Shown: positions 13,161 through 25,417, counted from the stretch's first letter. The stretch: 64,000 nucleotides of DNA from Tubulanus polymorphus (GCF_964204645.1 NC_134035.1:4278501-4342500); one strand, 5' to 3'. Program-made: numbers and translations. Notes: generated from the sequence alone by a model not told the origin.

Positions 13161-15129
13161 AGCTGCTTAATTAGTAAAGCGGACCAACAGTTTTATTAAC
13201 AGAAACCTTCAATTTCATTATTGTCTCAAATCATGTCCATTTTATCGAAAAAGTACACAATGCAATAATCCCCTTTTCGACTTTAAGGGGCTATTCAAAA
13301 CACGCTAGTGCCCAGCCATGCCTAACTTATCATATCGTTGCATATTCCATCCATGAGGAGACATCCAGGTCTAACTACCTTACCCGCTGGAGGATTTCTT
13401 TCAATTATAGTTGAAGATGAAAGCTAACGCGGTAACACATTTTTGAGACAACCAGTTCAATTAACGAGCGAAATCCCACAATAAATTCAGCCAAAACGAG
13501 AAACTTGAATAACCAGTAGAATTGTACTGTACCTGTACCTGTACTTAAGTTTTTTCGACGATGAGCGAATGCCGTCTTTAGGCTCCTCAAGGCTTCAAAA
13601 GACTGAGACTGTAGTTTCGTTTTACATGCCTTCATATAAAGGTCGATGCGTCACATGTCGCCGAAATAGAAATTTGGGAATACCCAGATACCGCGAATTC
13701 GCGCATTGTGCCGCCAGACTGTCCAGCTGAAACGACGGCGTTTCAAATGACATGTCGAATTCTTTTTTTTCTGAAATGAGGAGCCGCTTCGAACGAACCA
13801 TTCGTCATAATGTTGGCCAGAGTATCTCTTTAAATAGTTCAGGCATGTAAAAAAATGCATTGCCTCCAGGAGATGGTGGGAGTTTTCAGCGCGCTGTTAC
13901 TGTTTTCGTTCAACCAATACAGTGTACAGTACTGCGCGCTACCTTAGCGAGTTGAATGCGCAGACTATTGGCATTTATGTCACATAGTACTACTGCAGAT
14001 AAAATACAACGAGACCAATAGTGCGACGCTCAGCTTTCGCTGCCGGTGTTGTATTTACTCTAGTATACCAGGTTACACTGAGACACTGAGGCATGGCGTC
14101 GTTCTGCCCAACGACAGATTGCTCTCTGGCGCACCCACTGTCATAATGCTGTCGCATCCTTCGAAGCTGATCGCATCAACAAGCTAATGGACAAACGTAT
14201 TAAAAGCAAGAAAGGCTGCTGCCCATTCATCGTAGCGATGAGAGATTGCACTACTCCAGGTGAACACGGCGACTATACTGTATTGTAAGCTCAGGTCGAC
14301 CCGATCATCTGGTCGGAATTTTTGCATCGGGAGCCTTTTCGATATGAGTTTACTTGCGACCGGTCAGGTCAGGTCAGCCGCAGACCCGTCGTATGCCGAA
14401 TCACAAGAATAGAACAAGTTCGATTTCTAAGACCAGATCAGATCGCCGTAGCCAAGGCCAACTTCGATTTTCGTAGCTAGTTGACTAGTGGTCGGAACTA
14501 ATAATCGAACGCACTTTAGTTCGGCCGTAACACTATTTCAGTGTCGGCTGTCTTGAACCTAGGTCCGAACTATAGCGACCGTGCTCAATTGCGTGCTGGT
14601 CGACCATTTCCAGACTATAGTTCCGACTAACGGACATTCGGTTTCGTTAGTTCGACCATAGTCGCCTAACTCCGATAACTGGAGTTCGTCCAATTAGCGA
14701 CGAGTCGTGCGTCACGTGGCCTTTAGACTCGACGTCATAGTCGACCTGAGCGATCTCGAGATCGGCCATCATCGATCACGTGTTTACTGCCACTGATGTT
14801 CCTACGACGATATGATCAATAGCTGAGCTTAGGTTAAAAAAAAGAAACGACCGAACCATAGAAAAAAAGAGAGTACACGCTTTATTGATTGCGAAGAGAA
14901 ATACGCGACTACTAACGATGAATATTCTACCACTCCTCCCGACCTGATGCCGCGTGACAATCAAATCAAGGGGTATGATCAGTCGAATATAAGCCCTATA
15001 CGAATAATCATTTCTTTATCAAACAGGACGCACTTCCACAGTGTCTTGGTGTGAATTTGACTTGAATTAGTTCATTTGCGGAAAATAAGGCAACTGGCTC
15101 CTCCGAGTCGGAACATTTTTCAAATAAGA
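13161..15129. other. Intergenic; repeats only
   Basis: No coding exon recognised. The segment at about 14450-14650 (GTGGTCGGAACTAATAATCG, TTCGGTTTCGTTAG) is a diverged copy of a repeat also at about 44105-44225. A short GGTCA tandem (GGTCAGGTCAGGTCAG) lies near 14360. A TTTATT at 14881-14886, AATAAA on the minus strand, could be the polyadenylation signal of the gene ending at 15130. Confidence 0.5.
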
Positions 15130-17085
15130 TTAAAAGTCGGTGTCTTCGTTGCTTGAAGACGATGATTTCTGGTTTAAATTTGCCGCCTCCATATCCCCAT
15201 CGCCATCGCTGTCGTCTGTAGATTTATGATCGTCTACTCGTTGTTCGATGACGACCGTTTTGACGATCGACTTACGTCGAGGCGTGTCGGAGTCAACGTC
15301 GCTGGCGTCCAGCGTTAGGTCGGCTTGAACGTCTTCCAATGCGTCCTCCAGCGATTTGTAAGCTTTCACCGTACCGCTACCGCCGCCGTTATCGCTCTTA
15401 TTCTTGTTTTTCTTCTTTTTCCGCAGCATCTTCGGTAATTTGATGTTGTTCAGCTGGCGTCGTATTCTGCCGTCGCTTCCGTCGCCTTTGCCGAAAATGA
15501 TAACCGGACGTTTGTACAGTATGACCGCCGCCGTCACGATTGCGCAGACGCCCAAAATACCGACGACCGCCCCGATGATCGCCCCGACCGGTGTCTGGTT
15601 TTCGACTTTCTCTATTTTCTCTTCAAGTAGGGCTTCTCGGTTCTGGAGAATTCGAAGTTACGATACAATTAGTTGTGATAGGACCCCAAATATATTAGTT
15701 TCAGATGATACGCCAAAATCGCCAAAGTCGTCTTGTAATTTGGACATCATTATGTTAACGACTTAATTGAAAAAAACAAATCGGGAATCAAAAATGGAAG
15801 ACGATTAAAGCGAGTTTGACTGTCGAAGGTGGTTTGATGTATATATGCTTCTATCCAAGGCTTATCGGACTGGTCTCTCTTTACCGATGAAAGAACGCTT
15901 ACCTCTTCTTCGTACAAATCATCTCTTAATTTCTCGACGATTTTAGCGACCTTTTTATTCGAAGGTTCATTCGCTTTCTTATCTTTCTTCGGGCTTTTCG
16001 AACCTATAATGCATATGAACACACAAGCCTTCATTCAAAATGTTAAGCTCGATTTCTTATAAGATCCAACAATGGATTTCATTAAAATCTTGCAATACCA
16101 TTGTATCAATTTGTCAAATTTGTAAGTGCACCCGTTGAGTTTCATTGAAATACACTAGGCATATACACACTTTAGCGGTGGGAATAGAACCTATCAGATA
16201 ATGTCAAAGTCTATTATAATCTGGTGTTGATGTTAGTATTAAAATGATTAATCAACCATTATTATCAGAACAACCTCCCTTAAATCGTTATCCTCATGTC
16301 AATGTTTCTCCGGCTCCAGGTCATTTTATCTAAGTAGTAACAACAGTGTAAGTTTTTGTAAGTTTATCTCTTTACCTATGTTCTACTTTCAACATTATTG
16401 TTACGAATAAAGATTCATAGATGATTAAGGGTAACCTCTAAAACATATAGGCCTGCCTACCTTCATCCTGGCTGCGCACTTCACTGATATCATCATCCCC
16501 GTCTTCGTCATTGCTCAAATCTTCCTCTGCATCGTCGGTATCAGAATCGTCGTCGTCGTCGTCACTTTCATCTGTTTCGTCTTCACCGTAATCTGGAATC
16601 CTCTCTGTATTGTATGAATGATAAAAGTTAATATGAAAGGCAGCGTTGTAGGTGTTTTATTCATATATTTGTATAGTTTGTACCATTTTCGTCCATTTCA
16701 TCTGTTTTTATGCTTTTGATTGTATTCCTTTTTTCGCCCGTCACAGATTTTGGCTTTTTAGTCGAATTCACAGCGACGACTAAAGATGAATAAAATGAAA
16801 TAATTGTTTTCCTGAATTATCTGTTGGGCTTCGGCGCTGGAGTTGTGGCCTAGTCTTGATTGTGTCCATAGATAGGCGGTTCAACTTTGGTTTTGGTTTG
16901 TTCACTAAGAACCTCAGTGTTAGCGTACCACTGCAGGAGCTCTTCCGAACTGGGTGAACTTATTGCAAATCATAGGTAAATAGTTTCAAAAATTGGAGAT
17001 GTTTGTTAACGCTCAGGAAATTATAAACATGTATTTACTCACCTAAACCTGCCAGGAATAACAGTATCAACAATCGCGAATTCAT
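15130..17085 (-). CDS. Acidic type I single-pass membrane protein, family unknown
   Basis: Five exons: 17085-17043, 16779-16684, 16604-16461, 16003-15903, 15642-15130. All junctions have GT-AG ends and matching phases; 298 aa in total. Residues 1-18 are a signal peptide (MNSRLLILLFLAGL...). The ectodomain (to about 145) has an NST sequon, a Lys-rich piece, a run of Asp (six in DDDDDD), more acidic sequence and a charged likely coiled segment (ALLEEKIEKVENQ). A membrane helix follows at about 147-171 (GAIIGAVVGILGV). The tail of about 127 residues starts strongly basic (LRKKKKNKNK) and ends acidic and Ser-rich (SSSSSNEDTDF). No known enzyme or adhesion domain is visible. The charge pattern could suit calcium binding or adhesion, but this is speculation. 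Confidence 0.8.
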
Positions 17086-17364
17086 GGATTCTTTTTATCT
17101 TTAAAATTCAAAACAACCCTCGAAAAAGTTAACCCAAAATTATCTGTCCCTCATTCCGCCTTCATTCGTCGCTCAACAATATCAACAGTTGCTTCGAAAG
17201 TCGTTACAGCAACAAAAGTAAGATTTGGCCAGAGGCGAATCTATCTTGTCAAATCAAATTTGGTTATGCCAGGATGAATACGATTTTACCTATAATCAAA
17301 TTTAATTTGATGTGATAAATTCGCCTCTGAATCAGTAAGAAATGCATAAAATGTAATGCAAAGT

Positions 17365-17370
17365 TTTATT
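17365..17370 (-). promoter_or_regulatory. Polyadenylation signal of the WSC/lectin receptor gene
   Basis: TTTATT on the plus strand is AATAAA on the minus strand, about 200 bases beyond the stop codon at 17569-17571 of the upstream minus-strand gene. The position suits a 3' UTR signal; cleavage-site elements were not checked. Confidence 0.45.
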
Positions 17371-17568
17371 CTATTTCGATTAAAAAAAAAACAGGTAAAT
17401 ACATGAAAATTGAGGATTCAAATCACAGAATCGATGAGCATTTGGCGTCACAAACAGGTCTAAGTAAACTTGCCAATCTTAATAATACCTAATAATGCGT
17501 TTGAGCTAAATAAGGATGGTTCAATCAACGATCTGCTTATCTTGGCATTAAGATGATAGATAGCGCGC

Positions 17569-20500
17569 TCAAATTTCGATTTGTTTCTCTAAGCCATCCT
17601 GTCCTACGACGGTCAGCGATAGTGTAATGTTCGACGTTTCAATCCCCGACGCGCGACGGGTGGACAGTTCGTCCGGCGACCTGTATAACGGGTTGACGAA
17701 GTGAGCTTGCTCGTGCAGTCGCTCGAAATGGTTCCGCCTAGAAATGATATCGAGAAAACAAATCTTCTCAAGTGTGAACGAATCGGAATACTCATCATTC
17801 GAGCATTAAATCGTAGAGTGCCCTTTGCTGGGAAGTATCTGTATATCGCGAAAATGGGTGTGGCATTGCTTTACCTTCTACGGCGTTTTTCGAACGAATA
17901 ACTGACGCCGAATATAATCATCAAAACTATTAAAATACCGACACCAGAAACGATATATTCTGAAAAGTCGAGAATGATACAGTGTTAGATGATATTGATA
18001 AACTCGCATTATTATCAGCGTGGCTAATGAATTATGCCCCGGGGCCCGGTTTCACGAACGGGGATTAAGCCTCTAATTCAGGTTAACTTAAATGGCTAAT
18101 TCGATTTAGAAGTTTGAGGTTACTTTTCGATGCCCGTTTCACAAAAGTGAGTTAACTTTAATTCGTATAAGTTTAACCTGAAAATCTAATCGGCTAATTC
18201 GAATTAGTTGCTACGAAAATGGGCTACTAGCAAACAACGAATGCAAACAACGACAAAACTCAAATTGTTTGACAATACGAATAATGAAGATATTTATTAT
18301 ACAGACCTATACATTTTAACAAATTCCAAAACATTTTTAATTCGAATTATCACCTAATTCGAATGAAAAGTTAAACCCCGTTCGTGAAACCGGGGTTTAA
18401 CTGAATCGGAAACGAACTAAGTTAGTTAGCCGTTCCCCCGGGTTAAAGTGGATAATAGTCTATAGAAACCGGGCCAAAACAGTGTTTTGCCCAGCGCCGT
18501 CACCAGTGATGATAAACAATAGATTCTCAGAAATATTTACGGTAATTCCTTCTCCACGAGCACGGAGGATACCCTTTATTCAAGATTTGGTAAAGTGTTG
18601 AAACACGAAAAAATCACGAAAAACGCTTATTAAGAGTTTGACTAATTAAAACCCGCAAACAGTCTGATTGTTTACCGAGGAGTCGGCTTTCCCGTTCGCT
18701 TATAGTATAGTTGTACAAACTGGTCTGATAGGAAACAAAATCTTACAATAGTTTTACAGAAGGCAGTCTACTGACGACTGCGGAATAAGAGTATGACAAA
18801 AGGATATGTTATAGGTTAAACATTATACAGCGATGATAAATTTTCTGGTAACTTTTGGTAACTATAGTTCTATGAACTAACTCACAATGATGGTGAGTTA
18901 GTTCATATGGAGTGCCATACAACTTGCCATACACACGTAAGTGGCCATCCATTGACCAACGTTCGGGAGACTCTACCAATACTCCACACTGGAGATATGG
19001 TCTGCAGTCTGGATGTCGTCAAAAGCCGTCTCTCGGGGAAAAACTCCAGGGCCTCATTCTCCGTAAATCAACCCGTCTTTACGAGGAATTATCATTCCGA
19101 TTGAAACTATCGATAAGATGTTTAACTATGATATAAATGTCGCAATTGTAAACTGAAAATATATTTTAAACAACGTTGTGTCGTTTTATTAATCGAAATC
19201 AAGATGGCGGCTTTTTCAATCGGTCAGTTCAACAGAACAACTCGATATTGAAACAGTTTCTTCCGTAATCAATATCTTTATCTATAAACGGCTGATTAGA
19301 CGAACACATCAATTATAAGTCGGATATTGATATGTTGCGATTTGGATGCGATGAATCCGTGGATTAATAAAAGAAAAGATAACAATTTAACGAGTCATTG
19401 TATTATGCCATCAAAATAACCTAAAAGATCTAGTCGAAATGTGTACAGGGATAACCTAGTGTTTTATATACATAATATCGGTTAGACTATCGGTATTATG
19501 CCTGAATATACATGGACCGGATAACTGTATGTGTAATCTCCCAAAAATCATCCGAATTTTTTCCAATTCAACTGTTTTGAAATAAAGATCGAATTGTCAT
19601 AAACATAAATCGTCCTTTAATTAGAATATTTTCTCGCATTTATTATCGGTTAACCTAACCTAATGTAACAATTTAGGATTAAGTCAAATTGCAAGATATT
19701 ATTTATTACACTGCGTTGACATAGAATTCACACTTCAATTCCTGTGTCAGTGGTGACCTTTTCGGTTTCTCTCCCCATAATAAACGTTTGTCCCAGTTCA
19801 TTTCCTCTCTGGTCAATGTCACGCAAACAACGATGATACTTGAATTGGTTGACAATACCAGGGAAGTGTGATGAGAATACTACAGAAATTATGAGAGATA
19901 TATACAATCCAGAGACAAAGAGACTAATTCAAGTAATCAGAGATGATACAAACTAAAGGAAAATTAACGTAGAAACAGTTACACGCTAAAACAGATTAAA
20001 GAGAAGCAGTTAAGAGACAAACTAGGGGGCACTTAAATTTAAGACAATTGTGAATACAAGTTGATCGACTAAAATTGATGAGGGGAAATCAGGTGTTGAG
20101 TTTAACCAGTTTACAGAGGAATTTTTATATAAGTTTATTATGGGATGAAAAACCGATATTCGGAAACAACTGAATTATTACGGAGATTCCCGATCTCGCT
20201 GGTTATCGCTTATCGGCGCGTTACGTAACAAAGCGCTCGCCGACGAACCGTTATCGGCTTTAGGGCAATTACAACGCACATTCGACAAGAGCTGCACAAT
20301 AGCGTCCGTATTCCATCTCATCACACTTCCCTGACAATACCAATAATGAAGATATTTATAATGCAAGACCTATACATTTTTCGAATTCGTTGAAAATCTC
20401 ATTGGAGAAAGAATTCAAAGGAAACGAAACGATCAAATTCGATTACACCAAAAAAGCTTAAAATACTTGGCGATGGGCGCATTTGTGAATGAAACATGCA

Positions 20501-23500
20501 TTATGGGAAGCTTATTTGGAATTAACTATTTGGAATTAACTTCGGAGATAATTCCAATTAGTGAATTTTTCGCTCATTCGCGTTTGTCAAACAGATTTAA
20601 TACTCGAATTAACTAATTCGATTAAAACATCTTTAATTCGAATTATCACCTAATTCGAATCACCTAATTCGAATCAAAAGATAATCCCCGTTCGTGAAAC
20701 CGAGCCCAGGTGATTGCATATCTTACATGCATAAATCCAACGATTTAATAGATCGTAATTCATCTAAATCTCATCTTCAGAGAAACAATAAACAACACAT
20801 TATGATAGGCCTAATGAATTGTCATTTTTTCAATACTACTTCTGATGTAGAGAAATTTTTAACGCGTTGCATCGAAAAAAATGTAAGATATTATCAGTTA
20901 GTATCGGATTATCGATTAGATCACTTTCCCCGTTATAGACGAATATAGATATTAGAATGACCGATTTCAAATGATTCGGAACACGATAAAAGTATATCTT
21001 CGCGTGGATATTAACGAGAAAATAAACAACGGATTTACCGATTGGAATTCTGTACTCGGATTCGATTGAATATCCAACATCTGTAGAAAATTAAACGAAA
21101 TTGATTAGTGATGATGATATCGACTAGTCGATAGAACACGTTTCGTAATAATTCACTTGAAAATGGTTTCATTAATTTGAACGAGACTGTCGCTTGCTCG
21201 CTTGCTTACTATTGTTTAATGTAGATGTTATTCTCGGTTGTGTCGTGGTCTGTCGTGTGGAGGATGCTGTCAGTGGTGGTGAGGTTGTTGGTCTAGTTGT
21301 ACTCACAGGGTCTTCGATTCTCGTCGTGCTGACAGTCGTTACTGCGGATGTCGTCGTTGTTGCGGGTGATGAAGTGCTCGACGATAAACTCGTCGACGCC
21401 GTCGTCGTTTTCGGAATTAAATCTTGACAAAACATAAAAACGGCAATTACGATCAACGTTAAAACGCGACGATTCCTTCTTTGGAAATCGAGCAGGGGCG
21501 CTAGCAGAGGTATCGCGTATAAACTATTCTATTCTATTCATCGATACGGCCTTGGTGGTGCTCAGTTGGATCTTGGAAAATGATTACTCCAAGGCGGGAT
21601 AAGGTATGATGCTATTGCATTCAATTTGCTATCGCTGTTGAGTGGCAAGTGGATTCGAGCCCTCTTCTGACTGCTTACAATGTGCGGGCGACATTTCAAA
21701 TGTCGTGGTCCAATAGGGTTAGTCTTGGTAGACCGAGATCCGAACGACGCAAAGTAAAGATAAACAAACTAGAAAATAAGATATTCATCGGATTTTCGAT
21801 GCGGTTAAACACCTTTTTGCTGCAAGTAATAACCAACTGCGGTCGTTTCAGTATTAACAGATTTCCACAGACATCCACCGGCGCCTCCACACTGCATAAC
21901 TACGGAATACTTCGGTGAAACGTTCGGGGTCCGGCTGCGCGGGTCCCAACGCGTGTAGTTAGCTTCCATCCCTGAAACCATCGAAAAATAAAACGTAATA
22001 TTTGAATATGACCGCTAGAAAATTCACGACATAAATTCAAAACTCTAGCGTTTAACCTCATTGAAATGAAAATGAATCAAATTTATGATTGAATAGCGAG
22101 TTAAAAGGCAATCGTACTGTAATCCAGCTGTTCAGACCACGTCCATACTGCGAATGTTAGACCTATCCAATATTGGCGGGCTTCCTTTAGTCGGGAATAA
22201 AGTAGTCGACGATTGGCAGCGCTGTCTGGTGCTGCTAGATGTCCCTGCCTCGATTTACAAAACGAACGTGCCTCGTACCAGGTCAGTGGGAGGTCTTCGG
22301 GAACGTCGAAGCACTTTCCAGATTCGGAGCACTTTTCACCTTTGAAATCATACAGAGCGGAGTGATTTATACGGAAGAGCATTGCAGCTACGCGGGAGCT
22401 TGCACAATCGTGGTCATTAATCTTTAGACTGGTCTTACTATGTTAGACCGGCTACAGAACTAAGCTGGTCTTGGACTGGTTTTAAATCTAAGCCAGGTGC
22501 AACAGGTCCAGACTGTGCAACTGGTCCCTCGTATGTTTCGGTTGTTTTTTTTTTTAGTTAGAAAAACTAACTTTTTAACGAGAAGAAACTGGACTGTCTA
22601 AACTCGAAAAGTCAACATAAAATCTCGAAAAATATTTCCGTTGAATTCGAGTTAGATTTGGCAAATTTGTTCTCTGAAAAATGTTGGCATTTAGAGAGCA
22701 GTGCCATTAACGAGTATGGCGTAATAACCGACTGACTGTGCTAGGTGTCTGCAATGATTTTCTGTAGATCCGTGAAGAGTTTGACTGATAGCGAAGACGA
22801 ACCTAACAAAATAAATTCGCGAAATTCATAATTTACCTGAATATTCGCAGATGAAATAATATCGATCGATGCATTTTTGTTCGGTCCACGAAAACTTGTG
22901 ATAGTCGTAGTCGAATTCTATCGTAGCGCACGTGTATTGGAATTTGTTGGTGGTAGGACGGCCGGGTCGCCAGTCGGTGTCGTCCGTATCCGCGACACTG
23001 TCGGTGCCGATATCGTAAAGATAGTGCGCCGATCTGCCTCCGCAGAATTCTTCGGGAGATCCAGCGCACGGCTCCTTGCACCCGTTTATCGAAGACGACG
23101 TCGCTTCGGACATGTGCCACTCGGCGAAACAGTTACAATACCTGCCATCCTGCGTACGTGAAATACAACATTTGATTTGATTTCATTTTGATCGTATATT
23201 CTATGAATGATTATCGGAAATTTCATAACTATAGTTGAAAGTTAATGACATGTTTTTGATCCGGTCCTCCTTTATAGTTCGTTCTAATTTAATTGGCTCT
23301 AAGAGTTGACTCGCTGAAAATGCACTGATTTCGACTCAAGAGTTAGTTACTACTTTGGGACCGGATGGAGGCCCCAGGTTTCGCAAGAAAAAACGATTAA
23401 ACGATTGATCTAATTTCTTCATTATTAAGGTTTATCAAAAATCTATTTTGAAGTATATCTTTGCGTGAAACTTTACCCAGGATCAGATGCAGTTTTATCA

Positions 23501-25123
23501 CGTAAGTTACCGGACCCAGTTCCTCAGTTGTGAGTTGACTCCGAGTTAACTCTGTGGAACTGGATCCTGAGTTCACAGTTAACTCTAATTCACAACTTTG
23601 GAACGGGATCCTGAGTTCAGAGTTAACTCTCACAACTATAGAACTGGATCCTGGTTAACGTTGACTACCATTTGTACACAACTGTCCCCCAGCAGATCCC
23701 CTTTTATCGGTCTTATCGATGGATGCGGCGGAGTTTCTCGGCCACAATTTGTTCTATGGTTTCTACCACAAATCGAGAAAAAGAAACCTTTGAAATTGTA
23801 GCTATTTAAGGAATCATCAGTCTTTATTGAATATCCGGTTATCAAATAACTCGGCGACCACAGGTTCGTATTATTCGTGCGCTATTTCACCTACCCAAAC
23901 GGTTGCGTATTTCGTATTTTTTGACTTGCACGTGGTGATGCATATCTTCGGGCTCATGTCGTCGCTCTCTATCGACAACGTCGGTTCTAAACCTTTCACG
24001 TAATTGTAACAACCTTGGCTCGAAACCGTTCGCCGATCTTTGAAAGTATACGATATAAAAGAAATGATATAGCGTTAACTCTCATAGAACTGTTAAGATA
24101 ATCATCCATTCCTGGTACGCGTAGCTCGTTACTACGATTTACGATGGAAAATGCGAAAATCAGTCGCAGAGATCTCTTCGTAGCTACATTTTTATCATCC
24201 TCCTTCGGCAGGGATTCGAACCTCATGGCATCGCTACACTCGGCCACGGTACGAAACCCTGCCACACTAGACTGGGTGCGCAGGTACATGCCAAGGTTTA
24301 CCGCCCGAAAACTTGCAGCACCAATCAGATCCGGTCTGTTATATAAATTTCACGGAAGAACTATAAATGGGATAACCCGGGCTAAAACAAAACGGGATAT
24401 CTGATTGGCTAATAATGACATTCTATGCCGCGCGTGTAGCTGCACACTCGGTCTAGTGTGGCAGGGTTTCGTGCCGTGGCAATCTCGATGCCATCAGGTT
24501 CCTGTCGGGGAGGATGCCTTTTATAAATTAACTACCCCTTTGATTGATTTCCTATCAGTATACTGACCATGTTCCCAATGCCATTCTACTTGATGACCGG
24601 TCAGAGCCAGAGCTACGTTTCCATAAATATTCTCGTCTCGGGCCAATTCGTCCAGCAGATTCTGGCTGCCTTCGTCGGTTATGAGCCCGGACGATGGCCC
24701 CATTTGCGTTAAGTAGTAACAAACTCCCAGCTTTTCGTCACATTTTCGTTGTGCTGAGAACAAAACAAAGGACAATTTCATCACTGCCTCTAGGAAGGAT
24801 CGGTAACGTCTGTGAACAAATTTTTTGAAATCTCCATCGCTGATTAAACTTTGGGATTTTTATGCATGCTACATTGACGCTTCTATAGTCTACACTGATT
24901 TCGACCTTACGACCTGCCTTCGTTCGGACCTGTGGAATTACATAGAACTTTCTCAAATCATTTCGAAAATCCGCTCTTTCCCCTTTCTAAGTGTCGTAAT
25001 AGCCGACAAGCTCTGCTTTTCTGTTCAACCTTCGTTCAACTTACCGCTGTACTGCCCTAGAGAATAACCAAATAACAAAGTTATCCTTAAATATAGTAAT
25101 ATCGTCTTATGTGCATACGCCAT
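17569..25123 (-). CDS. Single-pass receptor: split C-type lectin with WSC, second C-type lectin, mucin stalk
   Basis: Nine exons: 25123-25045, 24753-24568, 24037-23895, 23149-22837, 22339-22118, 21971-21813, 21422-21210, 17959-17875, 17737-17569; every junction is GT-AG and in phase, giving 522 aa. Order: signal peptide (1 to about 24); first half of a CTLD ending VEWHWEH (30-88); WSC domain (97-182: GCYNYVKG, KICITTCKS, GRYCNCF, PCAGSPEEFCGG); second half of the same CTLD (WRPGRP, CATIEF, YYFICEYS, 190-239); a second CTLD (242-366: TWYEARSFC, YWIGL, WTWSE); a Ser/Thr-rich stalk (368-438); membrane helix (440-461) with RRRRR stop-transfer; and a tail with HFVNPLYRSPDEL. Carbohydrate binding by either CTLD is not assured: no EPN or QPD motif is seen. 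Likely a surface recognition or adhesion receptor. Intron 7 (21209 to 17960) is filled with transposable elements. Confidence 0.85.
18041..18396. mobile_element. TIR element (MITE), family B
   Basis: Ends GGCCCGGTTTCACGAACGGGG on the left and CCCCGTTCGTGAAACCGGGG on the right, followed inward by AATTCG-rich sequence. No transposase gene; about 356 bp. It lies in intron 7 of the WSC/lectin receptor gene. A second, interrupted copy ends near 20707 (TTCGTGAAACCGAGCCC), and a short palindromic relative sits at 58984-59083. Confidence 0.75.
18712..18815. repeat. Dispersed repeat (pair with 29367-29470)
   Basis: Shares GTACAAACTGGTCTGATRGGAAA, the (C/T)TAC... segment, a CTACTG-centred stretch, GAGTATG and AGGATATGTTAT in the same order with 29367-29470. 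No coding potential. Confidence 0.6.
19815..20707. mobile_element. Family B MITE copy interrupted by an insertion
   Basis: The outer parts (GCAAACAACGA...GGTTGACAATACC and ATAATGAAGATATTTATAATG...TTCGTGAAACC) match the interior and right end of the element at 18041-18396. Between them sits a 473-bp insertion. The left terminal repeat is not seen, so this copy is truncated on the left. Confidence 0.65.
19860..20332. mobile_element. Nested 473-bp non-autonomous element with 9-bp TSD
   Basis: It starts AGGGAAGTGTGATGAGA and ends with the inverse, TCTCATCACACTTCCCT, and is flanked on both sides by GACAATACC (19851-19859 and 20333-20341). A 9-bp duplication with short inverted ends suits a Mutator-like family; this is inference from target-site length. 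The inner right part (20178-20330) is GC-richer and has an open frame with no recognised match. Confidence 0.75.
22425..22505. repeat. Single copy of the TGGTCTTAA repeat
   Basis: Reads AGACTGGTCTTACTATGTTAGACCGGCTACAGAAC and on; it matches the unit of the tandem array at 49925-50465. It lies in intron 4 of the WSC/lectin receptor gene. Confidence 0.55.
23505..23655. repeat. Family A palindromic repeats, tandem copies
   Basis: Three or four overlapping arms (CAGTTGTGAGTTGACTCCGAG, GTGGAACTGGATCCTGAGTT, ACAACTTTGGAACGGGATCC, CAACTATAGAACTGGATCC) lie head to tail; a partial copy is at 23270-23355. They are in intron 3 of the WSC/lectin receptor gene. Confidence 0.65.
24196..24516. mobile_element. 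Foldback element with about 88-bp inverted ends, family C
   Basis: The left arm (24196-24283, CATCCTCCTTCGGCAGGG...GTGCGCAG) and the right arm (24430-24516, CTGCACACTCGG...GGGGAGGATG) are inverse complements with few changes. The arm contains GGTTCGAATCC on the minus strand, an exact match to the RNA polymerase III B-box consensus. No transposase is present. It lies in intron 2 of the WSC/lectin receptor gene. The arm's terminal 50 bases also form the tandem array at 46525-47200. Confidence 0.85.
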
Positions 25124-25417
25124 TATATTGAATATGGAGAAGTAGATTATGCTAGATACTAAATTTTTAATTCCTATCAACATTTTTAGCACGATCGAAC
25201 CAGATAAGGTCATATGAAAATAATAAACGCATTAGCGTGACTGCGCTATAGATAAGAAACCTTAAGACAATTAGAACATTCAAGGTTAACTTGATTTTAT
25301 TTACAGTACGAGCCTTCAGCTTCGTCGGGTAGACAGATCAGTGTCTAATCTAAAAAGTGTATTTACAAGTGTAGATAACCCGTGCAAAACGAAACGCTCG
25401 GACTAGCGTGTTACGAA

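Noticed and set aside
15750-16034. Single-exon 94-codon frame
   Set aside because: It is exon 4 of the acidic membrane protein read through into both introns.
18907-19136. Two overlapping open frames in intron 7 of the WSC/lectin gene
   Set aside because: Exons 7 and 8 join in phase without it; no domain or conserved pattern visible.
24196-24283. tRNA gene (minus strand, GGTTCGAATCC)
   Set aside because: Only the B-box and part of a T-arm are present; no A-box, anticodon arm or acceptor stem could be drawn.
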